A stretch of DNA of 13,116 bases, taken from contig JAGHGS010000047.1 of assembly GCA_017888105.1 (NCBI GenBank), positions 1 through 13,116 on the forward strand, written 5' to 3'. The position numbers and the translations under genes were made by a program. Under the pieces are notes generated by a model that had not been told where the DNA came from, searched no databases, and saw nothing but the letters and a program-made list of their open reading frames with translations. Positions 7,121 to 13,116 of this stretch are shown in pieces. Numbering within the stretch: the stretch's first letter is position 1; each line of letters opens with the position of its first letter. The DNA is from Bacilli bacterium (GTDB taxonomy: Bacteria > Bacillota_I > Bacilli_A > RF39 > UBA660).

Positions 7121-8328
7121 GGGAATAAACTCAATTGTTCTTTTTTCTTATTTTCTTTTATGTTGTCTTCTAAAATTAAATTTGCTTCAATAAAACCTTT
7201 TTGAAAATAAGTACTATTTATAAAATATTTATGGTTACAAGTTATAAAATATTTGGCTCTTTTTATTACGATTCCCATTTTCTTTAAATCTTCAAAAGTT
7301 ATTTTAAAATTTTTGCGACAAGCGATAATTCTTTTAGCAGATTTGATACCTATGCCCGGTACTTTAAGTAAGTCATAATAAGATGCACTATTTATTTCTT
7401 TTGGAAATTCATCTAAATGTCGGAGTGCCCAATTTGCTTTTGGATCAATTAAAATATTAAAGTTTGGATTTCTTTCATCCAACAAATCATTTACTTTAAA
7501 GCCATAGAACCTTAAAAGCCAATCCGCTTGGTAAAGTCTATTTTCTCGTGCGAGGGGTGGTGATTCTAGTGTGGGTAATAATTTGTCTTTATTTACCGGA
7601 ATATAGGCTGAATAAAAGACTCGTTTTAAATCATAACTTTTATATAATTTTTCACTTTTATTCATAATATCTAAATCTGTTTCTTTGGTGGCACCAATAA
7701 TCATTTGAGTGCTTTGTCCTGCTGGAGCATAAGATTCGCTTCTATTTTCTTTGACATAAGACATTATCTTTGTTACTTTATTGCTATTTTTATTTGGCGC
7801 TAAAAGTTTTAGACCTTTTTCAGTTGGAAGTTCTATATTGGCACTTAAACGGTCTACTAAACCACCTAGTTCCTTTAATAAATAATCGCTTGCTCCCGGT
7901 ATGGCTTTACAATGAATGTAACCGTGGAAATGATATTTATATCTTAATAATTTTATTGTTTTAATTAGTAATTCCATTGTATAATCTGCACTTTTTATAA
8001 TACCAGAACTTAAAAATAATCCTTCAATATAATTTCTCCTGTAAAAATTCATCGTAGTAGTACAGATTTCATCTGGTGTAAAAATAGCTCTTTTGATATG
8101 ATTGCTTTTTCGATTAATGCAATATTTACAATCAAAGATACAACAGTTGGTCATTAATATTTTTAACAGAGAAATGCATCTTCCATCGCTTGCAAAGGAA
8201 TGACATATCCCCGAGTATGCAGCATTACCAATACCACCACTATTCGTTCTTGTACTTCCACTTGATGAACATGATGCATCATACTTGGCACCATCTGCTA
8301 AAATTCTTAATTTTTCTTCTAACGTCAT
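7117..8328 (-). CDS. Putative DNA modification/repair radical SAM protein (TIGR03916 type)
   Basis: This 403-residue protein carries the radical SAM cluster motif CX3CX2C (Cys63, Cys67, Cys70), which would hold a 4Fe-4S cluster that cleaves S-adenosylmethionine. Before it, the N-terminus reads AKYDASCSSSGSTR and GICHSFASDGRC, a cysteine-rich segment characteristic of the TIGR03916 family, followed by LLKILMTNCCIFDCKYCINR. RRNYIEGLFLSSGI and LSANIELPTEKGLKLLAPNK are further family blocks. Near residue 325 a helix-hairpin-helix (LLKVPGIGIKSAKRIIACRK) suggests nucleic-acid binding. The substrate is unknown; the DNA link comes from this domain and from the family's association with uracil-DNA glycosylase. 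It is the first gene of the operon, with its own promoter. The start at ATG 8328 is preferred because AGGTGAT stands upstream; an earlier in-frame GTG is part of that site. Confidence 0.9.
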   Translation of the reverse strand: MTLEEKLRILADGAKYDASCSSSGSTRTNSGGIGNAAYSGICHSFASDGRCISLLKILMTNCCIFDCKYCINRKSNHIKRAIFTPDEICTTTMNFYRRNYIEGLFLSSGIIKSADYTMELLIKTIKLLRYKYHFHGYIHCKAIPGASDYLLKELGGLVDRLSANIELPTEKGLKLLAPNKNSNKVTKIMSYVKENRSESYAPAGQSTQMIIGATKETDLDIMNKSEKLYKSYDLKRVFYSAYIPVNKDKLLPTLESPPLARENRLYQADWLLRFYGFKVNDLLDERNPNFNILIDPKANWALRHLDEFPKEINSASYYDLLKVPGIGIKSAKRIIACRKNFKITFEDLKKMGIVIKRAKYFITCNHKYFINSTYFQKGFIEANLILEDNIKENKKKEQLSLFP

Positions 8329-8334
8329 AAATAT

Positions 8335-8339
8335 CACCT
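8335..8339 (-). promoter_or_regulatory. Ribosome binding site of the radical SAM gene
   Basis: AGGTG (extending to AGGTGAT) on the minus strand is six bases from the ATG at 8328. The alternative GTG start lies inside it and is rejected. Confidence 0.7.
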
Positions 8340-8345
8340 ATAGAT

Positions 8346-8374
8346 ATTATAATACAAAAGTTTGTATAAATCAA
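8346..8374 (-). promoter_or_regulatory. Promoter of the radical SAM-DUF4130-GroEL-like operon
   Basis: TTGATT (8369-8374) and a perfect TATAAT (8346-8351) are 17 bases apart on the minus strand, immediately after the pflA terminator and just before the radical SAM ribosome site. The spacer is filled by a perfect inverted repeat (8352-8367). No CIRCE element (the HrcA operator common before groEL) and no Gram-positive LexA box is visible. Confidence 0.7.
8352..8367. promoter_or_regulatory. Perfect 16-bp palindrome in promoter spacer; candidate operator
   Basis: ATACAAA-AG-TTTGTAT is a perfect inverted repeat with 7-bp arms and a 2-bp centre. It fits between the -35 and -10 boxes of the radical SAM operon, a position where a dimeric repressor would block RNA polymerase. 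No known operator consensus was recognised. AT-rich palindromes can arise by chance, so the regulatory role is inferred from position. Confidence 0.5.
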
Positions 8375-8393
8375 ACAAATATTCGTTACCAAT

Positions 8394-8432
8394 TTCTAAC
8401 AAAAAGACAACCAATTAGTTTTGATTGCCTTT
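8394..8432 (-). terminator. Rho-independent terminator of pflBA
   Basis: On the minus strand AAAGGCAATCA (8422-8432) pairs with TGGTTGTCTTT (8403-8413) over 11 bp, two of them G-U in RNA, around an 8-base loop. CTTTTTGTT follows. The TAA stop codon of pflA lies in the loop, so the hairpin starts inside the coding sequence. It separates pfl from the radical SAM operon. Confidence 0.8.
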
Positions 8433-9146
8433 TAAATTATTATATATATCGATAAATTTGTTATATAGTTCTTTTGATTTTTGAATATCCATCTCTGGTG
8501 TATTTTTTAAAGGATTTTCTAATTTTAATTCAGCATATTTTGTGAATCCTAAATGATGAAATGGTAAAAATTCAATTTTCTCTATGTTTTTAATTTTTTG
8601 TAAATAGTTTGCTAAATCAAATATATATTCATCCGTATCCATAATTCCTGGAACGATTACTTGTCTAATCCAAACTGGTTTTCCACTTTTGTTTAAACTT
8701 TCAATAAATTTTTCACTTAGAGAAATATCCATGCCAGTTAATTTTTGATATCCTTCCTTATTTGGATGTTTGATATCAAGTAATATTAAGTCAACTAAAG
8801 ATAAGATTTCATCATATTTTCCGATTCCAACTCCAGCGGTATCGATAGCAATATGAATGCCTTCTTCTTTTAATTTTTTGCAAATTTCGAGTAAAAAATC
8901 AATTTGAAGTAATGGTTCACCACCTGAGAATGTTACACCACCATTGTTTCTTTTAAAATATGGTTTATTGCGAAGTATTTTTGCTACTAATTCATCCACA
9001 GTATAATTTCCAGCTCCCATATTCCACATTTCAGGATTATGGCAATATAAACATCTTAATTTACATCCATTTAAGAATATAACCGTTCTAATTCCTGGGC
9101 CATCAACTAGTCCAAAGGTTTCAATAGAATTAACACTTGCCTTCAT
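8415..9146 (-). CDS. pflA: Pyruvate formate-lyase activating enzyme
   Basis: This cytoplasmic radical SAM enzyme of 243 residues places the glycyl radical on pyruvate formate-lyase. The cluster motif CX3CX2C is CKLRCLYC with Cys28, Cys32 and Cys35, nearly the same positions as in E. coli PflA (29, 33, 36). ETFGLVDGPGIRTVIFLNGC before it and HNPEMW after it are classic for this enzyme. GGVTFSGGEPLLQ holds the SAM-binding GGE motif. Length matches the family, and there is no ferredoxin-like insert of the kind found in activases of other glycyl radical enzymes. The start ATG overlaps the pflB stop by one base (TAATG) with only a weak GAGAG ribosome site, so translation is coupled to pflB. A terminator begins at its 3' end. 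Confidence 0.96.
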   Translation of the reverse strand: MKASVNSIETFGLVDGPGIRTVIFLNGCKLRCLYCHNPEMWNMGAGNYTVDELVAKILRNKPYFKRNNGGVTFSGGEPLLQIDFLLEICKKLKEEGIHIAIDTAGVGIGKYDEILSLVDLILLDIKHPNKEGYQKLTGMDISLSEKFIESLNKSGKPVWIRQVIVPGIMDTDEYIFDLANYLQKIKNIEKIEFLPFHHLGFTKYAELKLENPLKNTPEMDIQKSKELYNKFIDIYNNLKGNQN

Positions 9147-11374
9147 TAAATTCTCTCATGGAAAGTTCTGGCAATTACTTCTTCTTGTTGACGCCTCGTA
9201 AGTCTGTTAAATCTTACCGCATAACCAGATACTCTAATTGTTAGTAATGGATATTTATCAGGATTTTCCATTGCATCAATTAAAGTTTCACGATTTAGGA
9301 CATTTACATTTAGATGGTGGGCACCTTGAGAGAAATATCCTTCAAGAAGACTTACTAAATTATCTACTTGTTCTTCTTTACTATGACCTAAGGCACTTGG
9401 AATAATTGAGAATGTATTTGAGATACCATCTCGACAACATTTGGCATATTCTAGTTTAGCAACAGAATTTAGGGATGCAATTGCACCAGATTCGTCTCTT
9501 CCATGCATTGGGTTTGCACCTGGGGCAAAAGAAACTCCTTTTTTTCTACCATCTGGGGTTGCACCTGTTTTTGAACCGTATACAACATTTGATGTAATTG
9601 TTAAGATTGATAAAGTTGGTTCAGCATCACGATAGCATTTATGCTTTGCAAGTTCTTTATAAAATACTCGCGTTACTTCTTTTGCTATATCATCGACACG
9701 ATCATCATCATTACCATATTTAGGAAAATCTCCAGTTATCTCAAAATCAATCGCAATTCCCTCTTCATTTCTAATTGGGCGAACTTTTGCATATTTGATT
9801 GCAGATAAAGAATCTGCGACAACTGAAAGTCCTGCAACGCCATAAGCCATAAGACGTCTTACATGTGTGTCGTGCAAAGCCATTTGTCCTGCTTCATATG
9901 CATATTTATCATGCATGTAATGAATGATATTCATGGCATTAGAATAAACTTCTGCTACTTTTTCAAGCATTTTAAAATAATTTGCCTTTACTTTTTCGTA
10001 ATCTAGGATTTCATCTGTATTCTTTTCAAATCCTTCAATAACTAAAGTATCTTTTACTTCGTCCACTCCACCATTTATTGAATAAAGAAGGGCCTTGGCA
10101 AGGTTACAACGAGCTCCGAAGAATTGCATATCTTTTCCTTCGCGCATTGCAGATACACAACAAGCAATCGCATAATCATCGCCATAAAGTGGTCGCATAA
10201 CATCGTCATTTTCATATTGAATGGCATCGGTGTCGATACTCATTTTGGCACAATATTTCTTGAAGTTCTCTGGTAAATGTTCACTCCATAAAATTGTCAT
10301 GTTTGGCTCTGGGGCTGGATCTAAATTGGTTAAAGTATGTAAAATACGGTAACTGGTTTTCGTAACCATACTTTTACCATCTTCCGTTATTCCTCCGATA
10401 GATGCGGTAACCCATGTTGGATCTCCTGAGAATAATTCATCATATTCTGGAGTTCTTAGGTGTCTTACCAGTCTTAACTTAATTACAAAGTTATCAATAA
10501 TTTCTTGGATTTCACTTTCGGTAATTTTTCCTTCTTCTAAATCTCTTTCGAAATAAATATCAAAGAAAGCATCAACACGCCCTAGAGACATGGCAGCACC
10601 GTTGTTTTCTTTAACTGCAGCAAGATAAGCTAAGTATGTCCACTCTACTGCTTCTTTACTATTTGCCGCAGGTTTAGAAATATCAATACCATAGCGACTT
10701 GCCATCTCTTTTATCTCTTTTAATGCTTTTATTTGCATTGATACATCTTCTCTAAGTTGAATTAGTTCTCGATCCATTGGGCCTAGAAGATTTGCTAAAT
10801 CTTTCTTTTTTTCTTCAATTAAATAATCAATACCATATAGAGCTACACGTCTATAATCGCCAATAATCCGACCTCGCCCGTAAGCATCCGGAAGTCCTGT
10901 TAAAAGGCCAGCATGACGCGCTCTTTTGATTTCATCCGTATAAGCATCAAATACTCCATCATTATGAGTTTTACGAAATTCCTTAAAATATTTATCTACT
11001 TCTGGGTTTAATTTATAACCATAAGCTTCTAGCTCCTCCCTGACCATACGAATTCCACCATAAGGGTTTACAATTCTTTTTAATGGTTTATCCGTTTGGA
11101 GACCCACAATTACATCATCTTCACTGCATATGTATCCTGGTTCAAAAGCATTGATTCCAGACATATGATCAACATCAATATCAAGCACTTTCTTCTTTAA
11201 TTCTTCTTTTAAAAGTTCACTGCACGTATTCCAAACTTTAATTGTTTTTTCAGTCGTTCCTTCTAAAAAAGATTCATCTTCATTATATGCTTTGTAATTT
11301 TTTTTAATAAAATCACTTACATTTATTTCTTCGGTCCATAGACCATCTTTAAATTTTCTCCATTCTTCTTTCAT
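9146..11374 (-). CDS. pflB: Formate C-acetyltransferase (pyruvate formate-lyase)
   Basis: This glycyl radical enzyme of 742 residues converts pyruvate and CoA to acetyl-CoA and formate in the cytoplasm under anaerobic conditions. The adjacent catalytic cysteines, diagnostic for true PFL rather than glycerol or choline lyases, are in IACCVSAMREGK (Cys405, Cys406). FGARCNLAKALLYSINGG follows, as in the family. The glycyl radical motif RVSGYAVRFNRL is near the C-terminus, with Gly717 and the usual 25-residue tail. The N-terminus (WRKFKDGLW) also matches PFL. The ATG at 11374 is chosen because GGAGG lies five bases upstream; the earlier ATG at 11386 overlaps the ribosome site and would leave almost no leader. 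pflA follows with one base overlap. A promoter lies directly upstream, and the protein looks intact. Confidence 0.98.
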   Translation of the reverse strand: MKEEWRKFKDGLWTEEINVSDFIKKNYKAYNEDESFLEGTTEKTIKVWNTCSELLKEELKKKVLDIDVDHMSGINAFEPGYICSEDDVIVGLQTDKPLKRIVNPYGGIRMVREELEAYGYKLNPEVDKYFKEFRKTHNDGVFDAYTDEIKRARHAGLLTGLPDAYGRGRIIGDYRRVALYGIDYLIEEKKKDLANLLGPMDRELIQLREDVSMQIKALKEIKEMASRYGIDISKPAANSKEAVEWTYLAYLAAVKENNGAAMSLGRVDAFFDIYFERDLEEGKITESEIQEIIDNFVIKLRLVRHLRTPEYDELFSGDPTWVTASIGGITEDGKSMVTKTSYRILHTLTNLDPAPEPNMTILWSEHLPENFKKYCAKMSIDTDAIQYENDDVMRPLYGDDYAIACCVSAMREGKDMQFFGARCNLAKALLYSINGGVDEVKDTLVIEGFEKNTDEILDYEKVKANYFKMLEKVAEVYSNAMNIIHYMHDKYAYEAGQMALHDTHVRRLMAYGVAGLSVVADSLSAIKYAKVRPIRNEEGIAIDFEITGDFPKYGNDDDRVDDIAKEVTRVFYKELAKHKCYRDAEPTLSILTITSNVVYGSKTGATPDGRKKGVSFAPGANPMHGRDESGAIASLNSVAKLEYAKCCRDGISNTFSIIPSALGHSKEEQVDNLVSLLEGYFSQGAHHLNVNVLNRETLIDAMENPDKYPLLTIRVSGYAVRFNRLTRRQQEEVIARTFHERI

Positions 11375-11379
11375 AACTA

Positions 11380-11384
11380 CCTCC
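11380..11384 (-). promoter_or_regulatory. Ribosome binding site of pflB
   Basis: GGAGG on the minus strand is five bases from the ATG at 11374. The upstream ATG at 11386 runs into this site and is unlikely to be used. Confidence 0.8.
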
Positions 11385-11394
11385 ATGCTATTTC

Positions 11395-11423
11395 ATTATA
11401 TCATTAATTATCTTTTCTGTTTA
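11395..11423 (-). promoter_or_regulatory. Predicted pflBA promoter
   Basis: TAAACA (11418-11423) and a perfect TATAAT (11395-11400) are 17 bases apart on the minus strand. Transcription would start only a few bases before the pflB ribosome site, giving a very short leader. An imperfect dyad touches the upstream edge of the -35 box. Confidence 0.55.
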
Positions 11424-11449
11424 GAGTCATTTATAATATTTGTCACTCT
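11423..11449. promoter_or_regulatory. Imperfect dyad upstream of pflB, possible operator
   Basis: AGAGTCA and TCACTCT form a symmetric dyad matching at six of seven positions, separated by 13 AT-rich bases. It touches the -35 box of the pfl promoter and lies in the divergent region shared with the cation transporter gene. It does not match the Rex consensus (TTGTG-N8-CACAA type) or an obvious FNR/CRP site. Function is uncertain. Confidence 0.3.
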
Positions 11450-11502
11450 TTTGATATGTTTAATAAACGTAAAATTCAACCATACTATAACTAGTGATTA
11501 TT

Positions 11503-12333
11503 ATGAAATTAGAGCAAAAGGCTATATATCTAAATATTATCGTTAATTTATTTGTTTCAATTCTTAAAATTGTTAGTGGAATTATCGGGAATGCTTTTAC
11601 TCTTGTAATAGATGGAATCTATACTATTAATGATTTGGTAACAGATGTTATTGCTTTGATTGGAATTAAAGTTGGAAGGAGACGAGCAAATAAAAATCAT
11701 CCTTATGGTTATGGGAGAGTTTTTTATATTATTGAATTATTTATGGGTATTCTTGCTTTTTTAGTTGGTATATTTGTTATTTATTTAAGTTTTAAAATTG
11801 ATTATAGAAAACCTCCATTAGGTATTGTTTTTCTTATATTAGGATTTGTTGGTCTTAAATTAATAAGTGCAAAGAATTTATTGGTTGTTGGAAAAAAGCA
11901 AAAAAGTGAACTTTTAATTGCATCTAGTTATGAATCAAAGATGGAAGCTTATTCTTCTTTTGGATTAATTATTATTGTTATTCTTAGTCAATTTATTGCT
12001 AAAATTGATATGATTGGTGGTATTTTTATTGCTATACTTTTAATTTTTCAATCTGTTTTTATGATAAGGCAAAATATTCGCCTTTTAATTGGTATTACAT
12101 ATGAGGATGAACTAATTAAAAAGAAAATTAGAAATGTTGTGGATAAATATAAAGCTATTAACATTTTGGATATTACTCTTATTAATGATGGACCTTATTA
12201 CGAGCTTATTCTTAAAATAAAAGCACATAGAAATATTAAAGTTTCTCACTTACTTAAAGTGCAAAATAAAATAAAAAAAGAACTTAAAGCTAAAACATGG
12301 GGCATTAAGTTCATTGAATTTCATCTTGTTTAA
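11503..12333 (+). CDS. Cation diffusion facilitator (CDF) family transporter with atypical metal site
   Basis: This 276-residue membrane protein has about six hydrophobic segments and a C-terminal soluble domain of about 80 residues, the standard CDF plan. CDF proteins export divalent metals such as Zn, Mn or Fe in exchange for protons. The second helix reads LVIDGIYTINDLVTDVIALIGIK, matching the family's ADGxHSxxDxxTxxxxLIGxK, and NHPYGYGRVFYIIEL matches the conserved HPYGHGR block. At the transport site the expected His/Asp in helix 2 is Tyr40 (with Asp44 kept), and the HxxxD of helix 5 is ExxxE (Glu144, Glu148). The ATG at 11503 is used; a GTG three codons upstream lies inside the likely AGTGAT ribosome site. 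It is divergent from pflB and its stop directly abuts the secG stop. The metal and even transport activity are uncertain. Confidence 0.85.
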   Translation: MKLEQKAIYLNIIVNLFVSILKIVSGIIGNAFTLVIDGIYTINDLVTDVIALIGIKVGRRRANKNHPYGYGRVFYIIELFMGILAFLVGIFVIYLSFKIDYRKPPLGIVFLILGFVGLKLISAKNLLVVGKKQKSELLIASSYESKMEAYSSFGLIIIVILSQFIAKIDMIGGIFIAILLIFQSVFMIRQNIRLLIGITYEDELIKKKIRNVVDKYKAINILDITLINDGPYYELILKIKAHRNIKVSHLLKVQNKIKKELKAKTWGIKFIEFHLV

Positions 12334-12552
12334 TTATTGTAAGAATAGTATTAATGATATTACAAAGAATAAAATTCCTAATATTAAAGTAAGTCTACTT
12401 ATAAATAATTCGAATCCTCTTTCTTTCATATTTTGAAATAATACTTCGTTTCCACCAGTAATGATTTGTCCAGCGTCACTTGCTTTATTTCCTTGTAATA
12501 ATACTACTACAATTAATAATACAGATATAATTAATAAAATCGTTTCTAACAT
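12334..12552 (-). CDS. secG: Preprotein translocase subunit SecG
   Basis: This small membrane protein of 72 residues is the auxiliary subunit of the SecYEG protein-export channel. It has the SecG layout: a first helix ending in VVVLLQGNK, a cytoplasmic loop with ITGGNEVLFQNMKERGFE, and SRLTLILGILFFVISLILFL as the second helix. The conserved VVLLQ and the positively charged region before helix 2 are present. Three in-frame ATGs occur close together (12552, 12558, 12561), plus one at 12576. The AAGGA ribosome site (12562-12566) leaves nine bases to 12552 and only three to 12558, so the start at MLETI is preferred; 12576 is near the predicted transcription start and is unlikely. In many Firmicutes secG precedes rnr and smpB, but here the next gene is convergent with zero bases between the stops. 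Confidence 0.9.
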   Translation of the reverse strand: MLETILLIISVLLIVVVLLQGNKASDAGQIITGGNEVLFQNMKERGFELFISRLTLILGILFFVISLILFLQ

Positions 12553-12561
12553 GTACATCAT

Positions 12562-12566
12562 TCCTT
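12562..12566 (-). promoter_or_regulatory. Ribosome binding site of secG
   Basis: AAGGA on the minus strand is nine bases before the ATG at 12552 and three before that at 12558. It supports a SecG start at or near 12552. Confidence 0.55.
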
Positions 12567-12580
12567 TTTTAAACATGTAT

Positions 12581-12609
12581 AGTATAACATATTTTTTTTA
12601 GAGTCTCAA
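12581..12609 (-). promoter_or_regulatory. secG promoter
   Basis: TTGAGA (12604-12609) and TATACT (12581-12586) are exactly 17 bases apart on the minus strand, a good housekeeping-type promoter. The predicted start point falls at about 12574, which makes the most upstream in-frame ATG of secG implausible. Confidence 0.65.
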
Positions 12610-12629
12610 CTAAAATTAGAGATATTTCT

Positions 12630-12657
12630 TTGCATTTTCTTGTTTTACAGGTATAAT
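12630..12657 (+). promoter_or_regulatory. Promoter of the GNAT acetyltransferase gene
   Basis: TTGCAT (12630-12635) and a perfect TATAAT (12652-12657) are 16 bases apart on the plus strand, just before a GGAGG ribosome site at 12671-12675. It is back to back with the secG promoter. Confidence 0.6.
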
Positions 12658-12679
12658 AATATTATTAGTTGGAGGATTT

Positions 12680-13116
12680 ATGACAATAAAATTAAATACT
12701 TTGGAAATTTGTTCATTTGATAAAAATAATAGTAGTCATCTTTGTTTTTTAAAAAAATTAATTAAAGATCAAACTGTATTGAGTCGCTTTCAAGGATTTA
12801 CTCATCATTTACTTCATCATACCGATGAGCAATTTTTTGGAAGAGGTTTCTTAATTTCTAAGGATGGTAAAATTGTGGGATATGTGGATATTGGAAATTT
12901 TAATTTTGAAGAAGAAAATGTTTATTTAAGATGTGCAATAGATGATGATGAAAGAGGAAAAGGTGTGGGTAAAGCTTTGCTTAAAGAATTAACTTTTTAT
13001 ATTTTTCAAAATTATCAGTTTGTAGATCATATAAAGCTTAAAATTGCTCATGATAATGTTGGTAGTTTAAAAATAGCAGAATCTTGTGGATATGTGTGGA
13101 TTAATCAGGATTATTA
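12680..13116 (+). CDS. GNAT family N-acetyltransferase (partial, cut by right edge)
   Basis: The reading frame from the ATG at 12680 stays open for 145 codons to the window end, so the C-terminus is missing. GGAGG at 12671-12675 is four bases upstream of the ATG. The protein shows the GNAT fold landmarks: a beta strand with GKIVGYVDIG, then VYLRCAIDDDERGKGVGKALLKEL, where RGKGVG is the acetyl-CoA pyrophosphate-binding motif A (R/QxxGxG/A), and later AHDNVGSLKIAESCGY, the motif B region typical of acetyltransferases acting on small molecules or protein N-termini (NxxSxxxxExxGF). The family transfers an acetyl group from acetyl-CoA to an amine; the substrate here is unknown. No signal peptide is visible, so it is probably cytoplasmic. 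Confidence 0.88.
   Translation, partial: MTIKLNTLEICSFDKNNSSHLCFLKKLIKDQTVLSRFQGFTHHLLHHTDEQFFGRGFLISKDGKIVGYVDIGNFNFEEENVYLRCAIDDDERGKGVGKALLKELTFYIFQNYQFVDHIKLKIAHDNVGSLKIAESCGYVWINQDY

Noticed and set aside
9441..9635. Open frame on the plus strand inside pflB
   Set aside because: It is antisense to a highly conserved part of pflB near its 3' end and has no start signals, so it is a by-product of the conserved coding sequence. The similar plus-strand frames at 3905-4141, 5874-6086 and 7770-7964 were rejected for the same reason.
9146..11374. Ala-to-Cys change in the FGARCNLAK block of PflB (E. coli has FGARANLAK)
   Set aside because: It lies outside the catalytic Cys pair and glycyl radical site, and I believe this variant is ordinary in Firmicutes PFL, so it is not evidence of altered function.
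1..13116. Mycoplasma-type genetic code (TGA as Trp), suggested by the low GC and Mollicutes-like gene style
   Set aside because: Tryptophan is encoded by TGG, and TGA acts as the stop at the ends of the ligase-like, DUF4130 and radical SAM genes, where overlaps and family lengths confirm termination.
1..13116. CRISPR array, insertion sequence, tRNA or rRNA
   Set aside because: No regularly spaced repeats, transposase motifs, or tRNA/rRNA-like sequences were seen on either strand, and nearly all the DNA is accounted for by protein genes.

Overview
The window is AT-rich DNA from a low-GC, Gram-positive-type bacterium, most likely an anaerobic or facultative fermenter of the Bacilli/Mollicutes-related Firmicutes. 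The evidence is low-GC codon use, GGAGG-type ribosome binding sites, TTGACA/TATAAT-like promoters, a TagO-type glycosyltransferase, SecG and pyruvate formate-lyase. TGA ends several genes and TGG encodes tryptophan, so the standard bacterial code applies rather than the Mycoplasma code. The species cannot be named from this sequence.

Left part (1-4733, all minus strand; transcription runs right to left). cysS leads into a small membrane protein of the YugP type that has lost its zinc site; a clear terminator follows. A second promoter then starts a surface-glycopolymer unit: a TagO/WecA-like lipid-linked sugar starter enzyme, an O-antigen ligase/polymerase-like membrane protein, and the first 38 codons of an ABC-2 polysaccharide exporter permease that runs off the left edge.

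Middle (4825-8402, minus). This is a compact, overlapping three-gene operon: a radical SAM protein of the putative DNA modification/repair type with a helix-hairpin-helix, its usual partner (DUF4130), and a divergent GroEL-like chaperonin without groES. Its promoter has a perfect 16-bp palindrome between the -35 and -10 boxes. This is the most interesting part of the window.

Right part (8403-13116). pflB and pflA form the pyruvate formate-lyase operon (minus strand) with their own promoter and terminator. Divergent from them is a cation diffusion facilitator with unusual residues at the expected metal site. It abuts, stop to stop, the convergent secG gene. secG shares its upstream region with a divergent GNAT acetyltransferase gene that is cut by the right edge. 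No tRNA, rRNA, CRISPR array, insertion sequence or gene-free stretch over 300 bases was found.
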